A program made the translations under genes and the position numbers. Below are positions 37,224-45,271 of a DNA stretch of 64,000 nucleotides, one piece after another. Source of the stretch: Segnochrobactrum spirostomi. GTDB taxonomy: Bacteria; Pseudomonadota; Alphaproteobacteria; Rhizobiales; Segnochrobactraceae. The first letter of the stretch is position 1. Each line of letters starts with the position of its first letter. The notes beneath the pieces were generated by a model. The model made no database searches, was not told the DNA's origin, and saw only the letters and a program-made list of their open reading frames with translations. The DNA lies in NCBI RefSeq assembly GCF_009600605.1, contig NZ_VWNA01000002.1, positions 124,001 to 188,000 on the forward strand, written 5' to 3'.

Positions 37224-38033
37224 ATGCCGCGCCTGGGTTTCATCGGGACGGGAGCCTTGACGGCCGCCGTCGTCCACGGCCTCGAAGCGGCGCATGGCGG
37301 GGCCACCGCGGACCCGCTCGAAATCCGCCTGACGCGGCGGTCCGAGGAGCGGTCCCGTGCCCTCGCCGGAGCCTATTCCAACGTCACGGTACTGGATCGT
37401 GCGGCCGACGTGGTCGCCGAGAGCGACATCGTCTTCCTCGCGATCCGACCGACCCAACTCGACGACGCGCTCGCCGGCTTGCCGTTCCGCCCGGATCAGA
37501 TCGTCGTCAGTTTCCTCGCCGGCGTGCCGCTCGCCGTCGTCCGGGAAAAGGTCGCGCCGGTGGCGCGGGTGGTGCGGATCAACCCGCTGCCGCCGATCCG
37601 CTTCCGCAAGGGGCCGATCATGATGGTGCCGGCCGAGCCCGTGGTGGAGGCCCTGTTCCGCGACCTCGGCGATCTCATCGTGTCCGACCGGGAGGCCGAT
37701 CTCGTCGCCATCGCGAACGGCAGTGCGGTGATGTCGTCGCATTTCCGGCTGCAGAACACGGTGATCGCCTGGCTGGAGCGCCGCGGCATGGCGAGCGAGC
37801 CGGCGACGCTCTATGTCCGCTCGCTGTTCGCCGGGCTCGCCGAGGTCGGGCTCGCCTCGATCCGCGACGGCGAGCCGCTCGACCCCACCCATCACGAGAC
37901 GAAAGGCGGCCTGAACGAGCGGGCGCGCACCCATCTCGAGTCGGTCGGCTGGTTCGACGAAGCCGTGCGCGCCCTCGATCTCGCCGAGGCGCACAAGCTG
38001 ACACGGGCGGAGACGCCGGCGCCGAAGCCTTGA
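37224..38033 (+). CDS. Pyrroline-5-carboxylate reductase-like (ProC family) oxidoreductase
   Basis: This 269-residue NAD(P)-dependent reductase has the N-terminal nucleotide motif LGFIGTGALTAAVVHGL and the ProC-type segments ADIVFLAIRPTQL-like (DIVFLAIRPTQLDDAL), VVSFLAGVPL and RINPLPPIRFRKGP. The C-terminal domain is present (HHETKGGLNERARTHLE), where ProC usually has PGGTT; this change argues for a different imine substrate than pyrroline carboxylate. GGAG lies 7 bases before the ATG. It completes the plus-strand unit. Confidence 0.8.
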   Translation: MPRLGFIGTGALTAAVVHGLEAAHGGATADPLEIRLTRRSEERSRALAGAYSNVTVLDRAADVVAESDIVFLAIRPTQLDDALAGLPFRPDQIVVSFLAGVPLAVVREKVAPVARVVRINPLPPIRFRKGPIMMVPAEPVVEALFRDLGDLIVSDREADLVAIANGSAVMSSHFRLQNTVIAWLERRGMASEPATLYVRSLFAGLAEVGLASIRDGEPLDPTHHETKGGLNERARTHLESVGWFDEAVRALDLAEAHKLTRAETPAPKP

Positions 38034-38063
38034 GCGGGCCTGGGGCGGCCGAATGGGGCCCGC
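38034..38063. terminator. Inverted repeat between convergent units
   Basis: GCGGGCC (38034-38040) and GGCCCGC (38057-38063) pair across a 16-base loop in the 39-base gap between the ProC-like gene and the end of the gas vesicle cluster. There is no T-run, so termination is a guess from position. Confidence 0.35.
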
Positions 38064-38072
38064 GCGGTCGCG

Positions 38073-38378
38073 TCAGAGCGTGTCGAGGGGGATGTTGAGC
38101 TTGAGGGCGAGGTCGTCGTCGCTGAGGCCGAATTGTTTGCGCAGCTCCAGCATCTTCTGCTCGAGCCGCAGCAAGGCGAGGCCGAGGCGTTCGACCTCCT
38201 CTTCCGTCAGATTACCGCCCTCGACGCGGCGGATCGCCTGCTGCTCGACCACTTGGCGTAAGGTCTCGACCAGCATCAGGACGAGGCGGACGAGGCCCTG
38301 CTCGACGCGTTCGGGGTCGAGCGAGATCCGCCCGTCGAGGGCGTCCGTCAACAGGCTCGAGACGATCGGTCTGCTCAC
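38073..38378 (-). CDS. gvpK: Gas vesicle protein GvpK
   Basis: This 101-residue protein matches GvpK along its length: RISLDPERVEQGLVRLVLMLVETLRQVVEQQAIRRVEGG, followed by LTEEEVERLGLALLRLEQKMLELRKQFGL. GvpK is a conserved accessory protein needed for gas vesicle formation. The start is a GTG at 38378. As sequenced, the upstream gvpL frame runs 167 bases into gvpK; correcting one base there would give a GTGA overlap instead. It is the last gene of the cluster. Confidence 0.93.
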   Translation of the reverse strand: MSRPIVSSLLTDALDGRISLDPERVEQGLVRLVLMLVETLRQVVEQQAIRRVEGGNLTEEEVERLGLALLRLEQKMLELRKQFGLSDDDLALKLNIPLDTL

Positions 38379-39057
38379 AGCGGGGCCCCCAGAGGTTCGG
38401 GTCCGAGAAGGAATAAGGCGGCCAGGGCCCGGTGCAGCTCAGGCTGAGATCGGAACGGACCTGCCGGAACGCGGCGACGTCGGTGAGGAAGGCCGCGACA
38501 TCGGCGCGCCGGACCAGGAACGAGGCGCGCAAGTCCGGCTGGGCCGCCGAGCGCGGCCACAGAAAGCGGTCCACGGTGTGTTGAGCGAGCCGGTCGTGGG
38601 GAAAGGTCTCGCTCGACGCCGGCCAACTGAGCTGGCGGCTCGCGAGAGACTTGATGTAGGCCGCGCCGCGCCCCTCGCCGCGAATCTCGGTCAAGGCCGG
38701 CGGGGCCTCGCTGAAGCCGGCGATGCGCAGCGCGAACTCGACGCAACCGTCGATCCGTTCGAGCACCGCCTTGACCGCGTCCGCCTGCCGTTCGAGCACC
38801 CGGACGCAGGCCTCGCGATCCTCGACCAGCGTGCCGAAGCGGAGCGGCAGCACGGCGGCGGGTCCCATCAGCGCCTCCACCACCTCCTGATGCCGCAGCA
38901 CGTTGGCGGGCTCGGGCGCCACCGCCCCGATGTCGGTCTCGCTCGCTGCGCAGGCGAGCCCGGCCGCTTCGACGAAGAAGGGGCGCGCGCCGGCGATGCC
39001 GATCGGGAGGGGCTTGGTCGGCGGCGGTGCGGCGAGAACGACATAGAGGTACAGCAT
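38212..39057 (-). CDS. gvpL: GvpL/GvpF family protein, C-terminus probably frameshifted
   Basis: This GvpF/L-family protein starts MLYLYVVLAAPPPTKPLP, has the family patches VLPLRFGTLVEDREACVRVLE and LRASFLVRRADVAAF, and the usual terminal TGPWPPYSFSDPNL. After that the frame reads an Arg/Pro-rich, low-complexity tail of about 55 residues over gvpK. Adding one base to the C5 run (plus strand) at 38386-38390 would give an immediate stop at 38377-38375 overlapping the gvpK GTG. GvpF/L proteins interact with GvpA and nucleate assembly. One of four paralogues here. Confidence 0.88.
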   Translation of the reverse strand: MLYLYVVLAAPPPTKPLPIGIAGARPFFVEAAGLACAASETDIGAVAPEPANVLRHQEVVEALMGPAAVLPLRFGTLVEDREACVRVLERQADAVKAVLERIDGCVEFALRIAGFSEAPPALTEIRGEGRGAAYIKSLASRQLSWPASSETFPHDRLAQHTVDRFLWPRSAAQPDLRASFLVRRADVAAFLTDVAAFRQVRSDLSLSCTGPWPPYSFSDPNLWGPRCEQTDRLEPVDGRPRRADLARPRTRRAGPRPPRPDAGRDLTPSGRAAGDPPRRGR

Positions 39058-39066
39058 TGTGCGGGC

Positions 39067-39303
39067 TCATTCGGCCTTGATGCCGCGCTCCGGCGGCGGC
39101 GCGTTCGCGTGGTCCCGCATGCGCTGCATGGTGTCGGTCGAGGCCAGAATGAGCTTCACGCCGACATAGACCAGGTCGATGCCGGCGATCGAAAGGGTGG
39201 CCTCGCCCCAAATGACGAGCCCTTTGTGGAGGGCGCGATCGAGCAGGTCGGCAATGGCGATCTCGCCGCTTGTGCTCGGCACGATCCGATCAGGCCCCGA
39301 CAA
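39067..39303 (-). CDS. GvpA-family minor gas vesicle protein (GvpJ/GvpM-like)
   Basis: This protein of about 78 residues has the GvpA-family helix-strand core IAIADLLDRALHKGLVIWGEATLSIAGIDLVYVGVKLIL. GvpA proper has [12 protein letters not shown] in this position; the WGEATLSIAGIDLVYV version is characteristic of the minor GvpJ/M/S paralogues that act in nucleation or at the vesicle tip. The reading begins with TTG at 39303, overlapping the preceding gvpL-type gene; a GTG at 39282 is possible. Confidence 0.85.
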   Translation of the reverse strand: MSGPDRIVPSTSGEIAIADLLDRALHKGLVIWGEATLSIAGIDLVYVGVKLILASTDTMQRMRDHANAPPPERGIKAE

Positions 39304-40069
39304 GTCCGCCCCCCACGAAATTATACGGACCCCAGGGCCCGGTCAGCTCACAGCCGAGGCCGTCGCGCGCGCAGCGCTCCGTCATGTTCTCGATCGCGGC
39401 GTGCCAGCCGATCTCCTCGTCGGTTCCGACGAGGTAGGCCGCATTGAGCACCATGCGGCCGCGGCGGCGATGGATCGCCGGCGGCTGCGGCGGGTTGAGA
39501 ACGGCGTCGCGGGCGCGGCGCGCCAGCGCCTCGTGGACATCGGCGACGCATTCCGCCAGCCGCGTCTCGTCGGCCTGGCTTTTCGCCCGCGCCTCCTGCT
39601 TGCGGCGGAAGAAGGCGGCCCCGGCACCTGCGGAGAGAGACACGGTCGCCGCGTCTGCCTGCTCGGCCCGCTCCGGATCGAAGAAGAGTTTGACACCCCA
39701 TTCCCGCGCGGAGCGGCAGCGCGCGACGGCGGCGAGGAGACGATCCCCATGGTCGTCGAGCGCGGCGAAGAGCGCGGGCTCGCCGGAGAACAGGGTACAG
39801 AACTTCATCGGCAGCACAGTCGCAGCCTGGAGCAAGTCGGTCACGACCGCCTCGTGCGCGAGCACGCGGTCGCGCGTCCACTCCGCGTCGGACAGGCGGG
39901 CGGGCAGGGCCTCCGGGCCGAACTCGGAGGCCGGGACCTCGCTCGCGACCGCCGCGAGTGTGCCGTGGCGATAGCAGCGCGGCGGCGCGTCGGGCAGGAT
40001 CCCGATGCGGATGAGGCTCTCGGCCTGTCGCGGTTCGTAATCGGCGATGATCGCGTATGTATAGAGCAT
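39290..40069 (-). CDS. GvpL/GvpF family protein
   Basis: This 259-residue GvpF/L paralogue has MLYTYAIIADYEP at the start, TVLPMKFCTLFSGEPALFAALDDHGDRLLAAV in the N-terminal domain, and MVLNAAYLVGTDEEIGWHAAIE with GCELTGPWGPYNFVGGG at the end, all family hallmarks. It overlaps the following GvpA-like gene by 14 bases. Paralogues of this family bind GvpA and other accessory proteins during vesicle assembly. Confidence 0.92.
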   Translation of the reverse strand: MLYTYAIIADYEPRQAESLIRIGILPDAPPRCYRHGTLAAVASEVPASEFGPEALPARLSDAEWTRDRVLAHEAVVTDLLQAATVLPMKFCTLFSGEPALFAALDDHGDRLLAAVARCRSAREWGVKLFFDPERAEQADAATVSLSAGAGAAFFRRKQEARAKSQADETRLAECVADVHEALARRARDAVLNPPQPPAIHRRRGRMVLNAAYLVGTDEEIGWHAAIENMTERCARDGLGCELTGPWGPYNFVGGGLVGA

Positions 40070-40120
40070 GATCCCGCCCCTGAAGTCGTCGGCCGCCGTT
40101 CGCTGGAGCGCGGACGAGGG

Positions 40121-41107
40121 CTAGTCCCGCACCGCCTCCTGGCGCCGGATCGAGATCGGTTCGGCGTCCGCCAGCAGCGTCCGATAGGCGGCGGTGATCG
40201 CCACCATCCGGTCCGGACCGGCGGCCTCCACCACCTCGACGTCGCCGCGGCTCAGGGCGAGATCCTGATGCGCGCCGAGCGCGGCCCGCCGGTACGCCGT
40301 CTTGATCTCTGGATCGTCCTCGCCGACGCCGAGCAGCGCCCGCGCCGCGGCGATCTCGTGCCGCGCCGGCAGGTGAAGCTGGACCGAGGCGAAGTTGTAA
40401 GGGGCGAGCGGACCCACGAGACGGAAAGTCAGGCGGCCGTCGAACTCGCCGTCGAGCTCTTCGAGGACGGCATCGAGGGCGGTCTCGGCGCTCGGTTCGA
40501 GCAGGAGCGCGACATCCACGACCCCGGCCGGATCGGACGGTTGGGTCTCGATGATGTCCTCGGTGAGTTCTTCCAGACGCTCCACGACGCGCTGGCGAAT
40601 CCGCTTCCGCCGGACGGTGATCTCTTCGCCGAGGCGTGTCGCCACCGCGTCCAGGGCGTCGCCGGTGCCGGCGGCGGCGCGGTCGCGCAGAGCGGCCGGG
40701 AACGCGGCGACGACCTCCGAGACCACGGTCTCGACGGGCCACCGCACGGCGAGGTTCATTTCCTGCCGGGTGCCCAACATGTCGAAGGCGGCGTCGAGCG
40801 CCGGTGCGCCGCGGTGCAGCGCCTGTGCGAGGCGCATCTCGTCCTCCGCGAGGCTGCCGAGCGAAACCGGTAGGGCGCAGCCGTGGCGCCGGAGATGGTC
40901 CATCACCGTCTGGCCGGCCAGCAGCCACGGCAGGATCGCGCTGCGCTCGAGGCCGGCGAGCCCGCCCGGGGGGGCGTCGCCAGTGACGGCGGAATAGGCG
41001 TCGCCTTCGATCAGGCGGAGCGCGGTCGGAAGACCCGTGTCGCGCGGCAGATCCGCCCGCGAGAGCGTGCCCTTCGGCATCACGGCGAAGACGAGGAGCT
41101 CGGTCAT
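40121..41107 (-). CDS. GvpL/GvpF family protein with C-terminal J-like domain
   Basis: This 328-residue protein has a GvpF/L domain at residues 1-245, ending in the family hallmark LVGPLAPYNFASVQLHLP. A C-terminal segment at about 253-315 resembles a DnaJ domain: ARALLGVGEDDPEIKTAYRRAAL, then HQD at 280-282 where J domains have HPD, then AITAAYRTLLAD. The Pro-to-Gln change suggests loss of standard DnaK stimulation. Its ATG overlaps the AAA+ gene stop (ATGA), so the two proteins are made together. A CDC48-like unfoldase and a J-like partner suggest a chaperone role in assembly or recycling of GvpA. Confidence 0.85.
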   Translation of the reverse strand: MTELLVFAVMPKGTLSRADLPRDTGLPTALRLIEGDAYSAVTGDAPPGGLAGLERSAILPWLLAGQTVMDHLRRHGCALPVSLGSLAEDEMRLAQALHRGAPALDAAFDMLGTRQEMNLAVRWPVETVVSEVVAAFPAALRDRAAAGTGDALDAVATRLGEEITVRRKRIRQRVVERLEELTEDIIETQPSDPAGVVDVALLLEPSAETALDAVLEELDGEFDGRLTFRLVGPLAPYNFASVQLHLPARHEIAAARALLGVGEDDPEIKTAYRRAALGAHQDLALSRGDVEVVEAAGPDRMVAITAAYRTLLADAEPISIRRQEAVRD

Positions 41108-43257
41108 CCTGCCACATCCTCTCTTTGAACGTCGCGGCCGTGCGCGCTCCGGCGCATCGCGCGGACGGCGTCGTCGAAATGGCGCGGCTCGACCCTGAGC
41201 GTCGGTGCGGGCCCGTCGCCGGTTGCTTCGGCGACGATCTCTCGGATCGCGGCGAGGCCGGCGTGTCGGCACAAGGCTTCGAGGTCGGCCCCGACGAGGC
41301 CGGCGGTCGCCTCGGCGAGCGCTTCGAGATCGACCGTCTCGGCGAGGGGCATGCGGCGCGCATGGACGTCGAGAATGGCACGCCGCGTTTCGAGATCGGG
41401 CGCCCGGAACTCGACGAGGAGGTCGAACCGGCCCGGCCGCAAGAGCGCCGCATCGATCTGATCGAGGCGGTTGGTGGCGGCGAGCACGGTGACGCCGCGC
41501 AGATCTTCGATGCCGTCGATCTCGGTCAGGAACTGCGTGACGACGCGGTCGGTCATGGCATTGCCGAGGCCGCCACGGCTCGGCGTCAGGGTGTCGATCT
41601 CGTCGAAGAAGACGATGCAGGGGGCGGTCTGGCGCGCTTTGCGGAAGATTTCGCGCACGCCACGCTCGGATTCGCCGGCCCACATCGAGAGGAGCTGCGG
41701 GCCCTTCACTGCGATGAAGTTGGCGCCGCTCTCCCCGGCGAGGGCCTTGGCGAGCAGCGTCTTGCCGGTGCCGGGCGCGCCGTAGAAGAGAATGCCCTTG
41801 GGCGGGCTGATCCCCGCCGCGGCGAAGAGATCGCCGTGGCGGATCGGCCACTCCACGGCCTCGACGAGCATGCGCCGCACGTCGGTGAGGCCGCCCACGT
41901 CGCGCCATCTCTTATGCGAGACCTGGGTGACGATCTCGCGCAGCGCGCTTGGCTGGACGCTCGCCTGGGCTACGAGGAAATCGTCCGCGGTCACGGTGAG
42001 GGCCGCGAGCTTCTCCTCGGGAATGCGCCCGTTCTCGAAGTTCACGTCGGGGACGAGCCGGCGCAGCGCCGACATCGCCGCCTCGCGGCAGAGCGAAGCG
42101 AGATCGGCGCCGACAAAGCCGGGGGTCAGGAACGCCAGGCGGAACAGATCGACATCGGGGGCGAGCGGCATCCCACGGGTGTGGATCTCGAGTATCTCCC
42201 GGCGGCCGTCCTCGTCCGGCACGCCGACGAGGATTTCGCGGTCGAAGCGGCCGGGACGGCGCAGCGCGGGGTCGATCGCGTTCGGGATGTTGGTCGCCGC
42301 GATGACGATGACCTGCCCACGCGATTGCAGCCCGTCCATGAGTCCGAGAAGCTGGGCGACGACGCGCCGCTCCACCTGCCGATCGCCGCTCATTTCCTCG
42401 CGCTTCGGCGCGATGGCGTCGAGCTCGTCGATGAAGATGATCGACGGCGCCTGCTTCTGGGCCTCGTCGAAGATGCGGCGGAGCTGCGCCTCGCTCGCCC
42501 CGTACATCTTGTCGATGATCTCGGGGCCGTTGAGGTGGATGAAGTGGACGTTGGCTTCCTGGGCGACCGCGCGGGCGATCAACGTCTTGCCGGTGCCCGG
42601 CGGGCCGCAGAGCAGCACGCCCTTCGGCGGATCGATGCCGAGATGATGGAAGACTTCCGGATGCTTGAGCGGAAGCTCGATCATCTCGCGGATGCGGCGC
42701 ACCTCGTTGCGCAGGCCGCCGACGTCCTCGTAGGTGATCGCGCTGCTGCGCGCGGTGCCGTCGAGAAAGCCGACATGGGCGTCCGGACCCGCGGTCACGG
42801 GACCGGCCGGGTCGCAGGCCTCGACCATGAACTCGCGCATCTGACCGCCCGCGATGCCGATCCGGATGCGGTCGCCGACGACGAAGGGAATGCCGTCGAG
42901 ATGCCGCAGCAACGAGCGGGTATCCTGGGGCCGGCCGCCGGAGCCGACCTGGGAGAGGGTGAGCGAGCGGGCCCGGGCGAGCGTCGTGCGCCGGAGCGTC
43001 ACCGTCTCGTCGAGGCTCGCCCCCGCATTGAGGCGCAGCAGCCCGTCCATCTGGACGAGGCTCTGCCTGCGCATACCTGCATGGGCCGGCATCGCGCGGG
43101 CGACGGTCGTGCGCCGGCCGACGATGGAGACGGCGTCGCCGATCTCGAGATCGAGGCGCTTCATGTCCTCCGGGTCGAGCCTGATCAGGCCGCGACCGAC
43201 ATCGCGCGAGGGTGCTTCGCTGACGCGGAAGGCAAGACCGGTCCCATCATCCGACAT
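41104..43257 (-). CDS. CDC48/VAT-like double AAA+ ATPase
   Basis: This 717-residue protein has a CDC48-type N domain (about 1-165) followed by two AAA+ modules. D1 has Walker A GPPGTGKT (218-225) and Walker B IIFIDELDAI (273 on). D2 has GAPGTGKT (493-500) and IVFFDEIDTL (548 on). Both have arginine-finger regions (RRPGRFDR; RPGRFDLL). All catalytic motifs look intact. It lies between a gvpJ-like gene (11-base overlap) and the J-domain gvpL (ATGA overlap). It probably unfolds or remodels gas vesicle proteins; the role is inferred from position. Confidence 0.92.
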   Translation of the reverse strand: MSDDGTGLAFRVSEAPSRDVGRGLIRLDPEDMKRLDLEIGDAVSIVGRRTTVARAMPAHAGMRRQSLVQMDGLLRLNAGASLDETVTLRRTTLARARSLTLSQVGSGGRPQDTRSLLRHLDGIPFVVGDRIRIGIAGGQMREFMVEACDPAGPVTAGPDAHVGFLDGTARSSAITYEDVGGLRNEVRRIREMIELPLKHPEVFHHLGIDPPKGVLLCGPPGTGKTLIARAVAQEANVHFIHLNGPEIIDKMYGASEAQLRRIFDEAQKQAPSIIFIDELDAIAPKREEMSGDRQVERRVVAQLLGLMDGLQSRGQVIVIAATNIPNAIDPALRRPGRFDREILVGVPDEDGRREILEIHTRGMPLAPDVDLFRLAFLTPGFVGADLASLCREAAMSALRRLVPDVNFENGRIPEEKLAALTVTADDFLVAQASVQPSALREIVTQVSHKRWRDVGGLTDVRRMLVEAVEWPIRHGDLFAAAGISPPKGILFYGAPGTGKTLLAKALAGESGANFIAVKGPQLLSMWAGESERGVREIFRKARQTAPCIVFFDEIDTLTPSRGGLGNAMTDRVVTQFLTEIDGIEDLRGVTVLAATNRLDQIDAALLRPGRFDLLVEFRAPDLETRRAILDVHARRMPLAETVDLEALAEATAGLVGADLEALCRHAGLAAIREIVAEATGDGPAPTLRVEPRHFDDAVRAMRRSAHGRDVQREDVAG

Positions 43258-43570
43258 GGGCGATCTCCTGACTTGTCGTGGCGAGCGCGTGCTCCAGCTT
43301 GTCGAGCCGCTCCCGAAGCATCCGGTTCTCTTCCTGGAGCTCGCGGGCCTGGGCGTTGAGGTGCGGGTCGGCCTGCCACCAATTGATGCCCATCGCCATG
43401 GCGCGATCGACCGAGGCGACGACCAGACGAAGACGGATGTTGAGCAGATCGACTTCGACGAGCGATATCGAGATGTCGCCGGCGATGACGATGCCCTTGT
43501 CCAGCACACGCTCGAGAATGTCGGCAAGGCCGGCGGCTTGCAGAGAATGCTCCATACGCTGTTCGGCCAT
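43247..43570 (-). CDS. gvpJ: GvpA-family minor gas vesicle protein (GvpJ-like)
   Basis: This 107-residue protein has a GvpA-family core LADILERVLDKGIVIAGDISISLVEVDLLNIRLRLVVASVDRAMAMGINWW followed by a charged coiled coil of about 35 residues (LQEENRMLRERLDKLEHAL). The core variant IAGDISISL identifies a GvpJ-type minor component rather than the GvpA shell protein. AGAGGA precedes the ATG at 43570; a GTG three bases upstream is possible. It heads the distal part of the cluster, 221 bases after the end of gvpO. Confidence 0.87.
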   Translation of the reverse strand: MAEQRMEHSLQAAGLADILERVLDKGIVIAGDISISLVEVDLLNIRLRLVVASVDRAMAMGINWWQADPHLNAQARELQEENRMLRERLDKLEHALATTSQEIAHVG

Positions 43571-43788
43571 CACCCAGTCCTCTCATCGCCTCGAGCTGCA
43601 GCTTTCGGCGCAGTCGTCGTCAAAAAATGGAACGATCAGAAATTTAAGTATTCTCTGGTCGGCATGAACGTCTTCGAATTATTCGGAGGGGTCGGATCAC
43701 GCACGCACGACCCTGTCCCGCAAGCGAGCCGGCGGGCCCCAGCGACCGGCCCCGATCGCGTCGGACCCGGCCTCGGCGATCGATCCGC
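43571..43788 (-). promoter_or_regulatory. Gap inside the gas vesicle cluster, possible internal promoter
   Basis: This 218-base gap is distinctly A+T-rich at 43620-43690, unlike the surrounding coding sequence, and could hold a promoter for the distal genes from gvpJ to gvpK. No clear -35/-10 pair or hairpin with a T-run is identified. Confidence 0.35.
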
Positions 43789-44049
43789 TCAGGCCTCTTC
43801 CATCACCTGATCGCGCAGATAGCGCCGGACGCGGGCGTAGCCGACCACGTTGCCGTCCCGGTCGAGGGTGATGCGGTAGGCCGCGAGCAGGTCGGTCGAC
43901 GCCGGGATGCGCTTCAGCTCGAGCAGGTTGACGATGATCTCCCAGCCGTCCTCGGTGGCGTTGACCTCCGACACGCTGTCGGCGGTGAAGCCGGTCAGTT
44001 CGTGCAATTCGTTCTTGACCTTGCGGATCAGTTCCAGGGTCGACGGCAT
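43789..44049 (-). CDS. gvpO: Gas vesicle protein GvpO
   Basis: This 86-residue protein matches GvpO: LTGFTADSVSEVNATEDGWEIIVNLLELKRIPASTDLLAAYRITLDRDGNVVGYARVRRYLRD. GvpO is a required accessory or regulatory protein of gas vesicle formation. The ATG at 44049 is chosen since homology starts there and GAGGCGAG precedes it. It lies 163 bases after gvpG, a gap with no other gene. Confidence 0.9.
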   Translation of the reverse strand: MPSTLELIRKVKNELHELTGFTADSVSEVNATEDGWEIIVNLLELKRIPASTDLLAAYRITLDRDGNVVGYARVRRYLRDQVMEEA

Positions 44050-44212
44050 GGCTCGCCTCGTTTGTTGTCCGCCGTCAGGCGGGGATCGGGGGCGGCCGGC
44101 GCCGACGGTGTCGTCGGTGTCGGTCGGGTTCACGGCGCCGCGCGCTCGCGCCGCGCCGGGATTTGTGCCGCGGCTCGGCCGCGCGCCGGCCTCGCGGCCG
44201 GCGGCCTTCGCG

Positions 44213-44464
44213 TTATTGGCCGCTGCGCATGCGCTCGCGGGCGATTTTCAGCCGCCCGAGCAGAATTTCTTCTTCCGCCTCGTAGTCCGCTTCGCTGATC
44301 TCACCGGTTTCGAGCCGCTGTTCGAGGTCGGCGAGGCCCGCGCGGATGACGTTCTCGTCGTAGAGGGTGCGCTCGGCCTGGTCGGCGATGACCTTGGCGA
44401 GCCACAGAAGCCCCTTCAGCGGACCCGTTGCGGGCGCGAATGCGACGTCGGTGATGAGCCCCAT
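44213..44464 (-). CDS. gvpG: Gas vesicle protein GvpG
   Basis: This 83-residue protein matches GvpG: MGLITDVAFAPATGPLKGLLWLAKVIADQAERTLYDE, then EQRLETGEISEADYEAEEEILLGRLKIARER. GvpG is a small helical accessory protein, normally encoded beside gvpF as here. AGGAGG six bases before the ATG gives a strong start that overlaps the end of gvpF closely. Confidence 0.93.
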   Translation of the reverse strand: MGLITDVAFAPATGPLKGLLWLAKVIADQAERTLYDENVIRAGLADLEQRLETGEISEADYEAEEEILLGRLKIARERMRSGQ

Positions 44465-44473
44465 ATTCGCCTC

Positions 44474-45271
44474 CTACCAATGGATCTTGAGCGACACGAA
44501 ATTGTAGGGCGGGACAGGGCCGACATATTTGAAGGTCAGCCTGTTGCCCCATTCCGCATCCATGGCGCGGACGCACGCGTCGAGTTCCGGCTCGCGGTCG
44601 GCCTCGACGAGGAAGGCGCCGTTGAAGACCATGCGCTCGCCGATCGGCTTCGAAAGCTTGGCCGAGTGGACGAAGGGGCGGACCCGGTCCATCACCCGCT
44701 GCTCGTCCTCGACGCGCTTGCGTTCGAGGGCTTGGCCGATCTGCTCGCCGAGCCGCATCCGCTCGAAATGCGATTTCTCCGGCGACTTGCCGATGAGCGC
44801 GTCGCGGGCGCGGCGGATCGCCGGGTTCTCGTCGAGCACTTCCTCGAAGATGACGTCTTCGCGCCAGGATACCTTGAGGCCGAGTTCGACCCGGCCGCGC
44901 ATCATCCCGAGTTGGAGCATCAGTTCGTCGCGGCGCTCGATCAGCACCTTGTTGGTGATGGCTTCGATGTCCGCGGCGACGGATCCGAAGCAGACCGGCA
45001 ACACGGTGCATCCCGCCATGACCTCTTCGAGGACCTTGGTGTGCGCCATCATGTTGCGGCGGTTGCTGTCATATTCGATGCGCGGCGTGTCGCTCACCAC
45101 GGCCGCGAGCGGTCCGACCGAGAGTGTGTGCACGAGGTCGCCGCGACCGCCGATGCCGGCGGCCTCGAATTTCGTCGGCGCCGGTGCGCCGATGATGGCG
45201 TAGAGATATTTGCCCTCGGGTTCGTCCTGGGCGGCGCCTTGCGCAGCCGTCATCGCGTGCGAAGCGGTCAT
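44474..45271 (-). CDS. gvpF: Gas vesicle protein GvpF
   Basis: This 265-residue protein is the most canonical GvpF/L member in the cluster: YLYAIIGAPAPTKFEAAGIGG, AHTKVLEEVMAGCTVLPVCFGSVA, MRGRVELGLKVSW, MVFNGAFLVEADREPELDACVRAMDAEWGNRLTFKYVGPVPPYNFVSLKIHW. GvpF binds GvpA and is needed for early assembly. Its ATG overlaps the stop codon of the HExxH protein gene (ATGA), and gvpG follows after 9 bases. Confidence 0.94.
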   Translation of the reverse strand: MTASHAMTAAQGAAQDEPEGKYLYAIIGAPAPTKFEAAGIGGRGDLVHTLSVGPLAAVVSDTPRIEYDSNRRNMMAHTKVLEEVMAGCTVLPVCFGSVAADIEAITNKVLIERRDELMLQLGMMRGRVELGLKVSWREDVIFEEVLDENPAIRRARDALIGKSPEKSHFERMRLGEQIGQALERKRVEDEQRVMDRVRPFVHSAKLSKPIGERMVFNGAFLVEADREPELDACVRAMDAEWGNRLTFKYVGPVPPYNFVSLKIHW

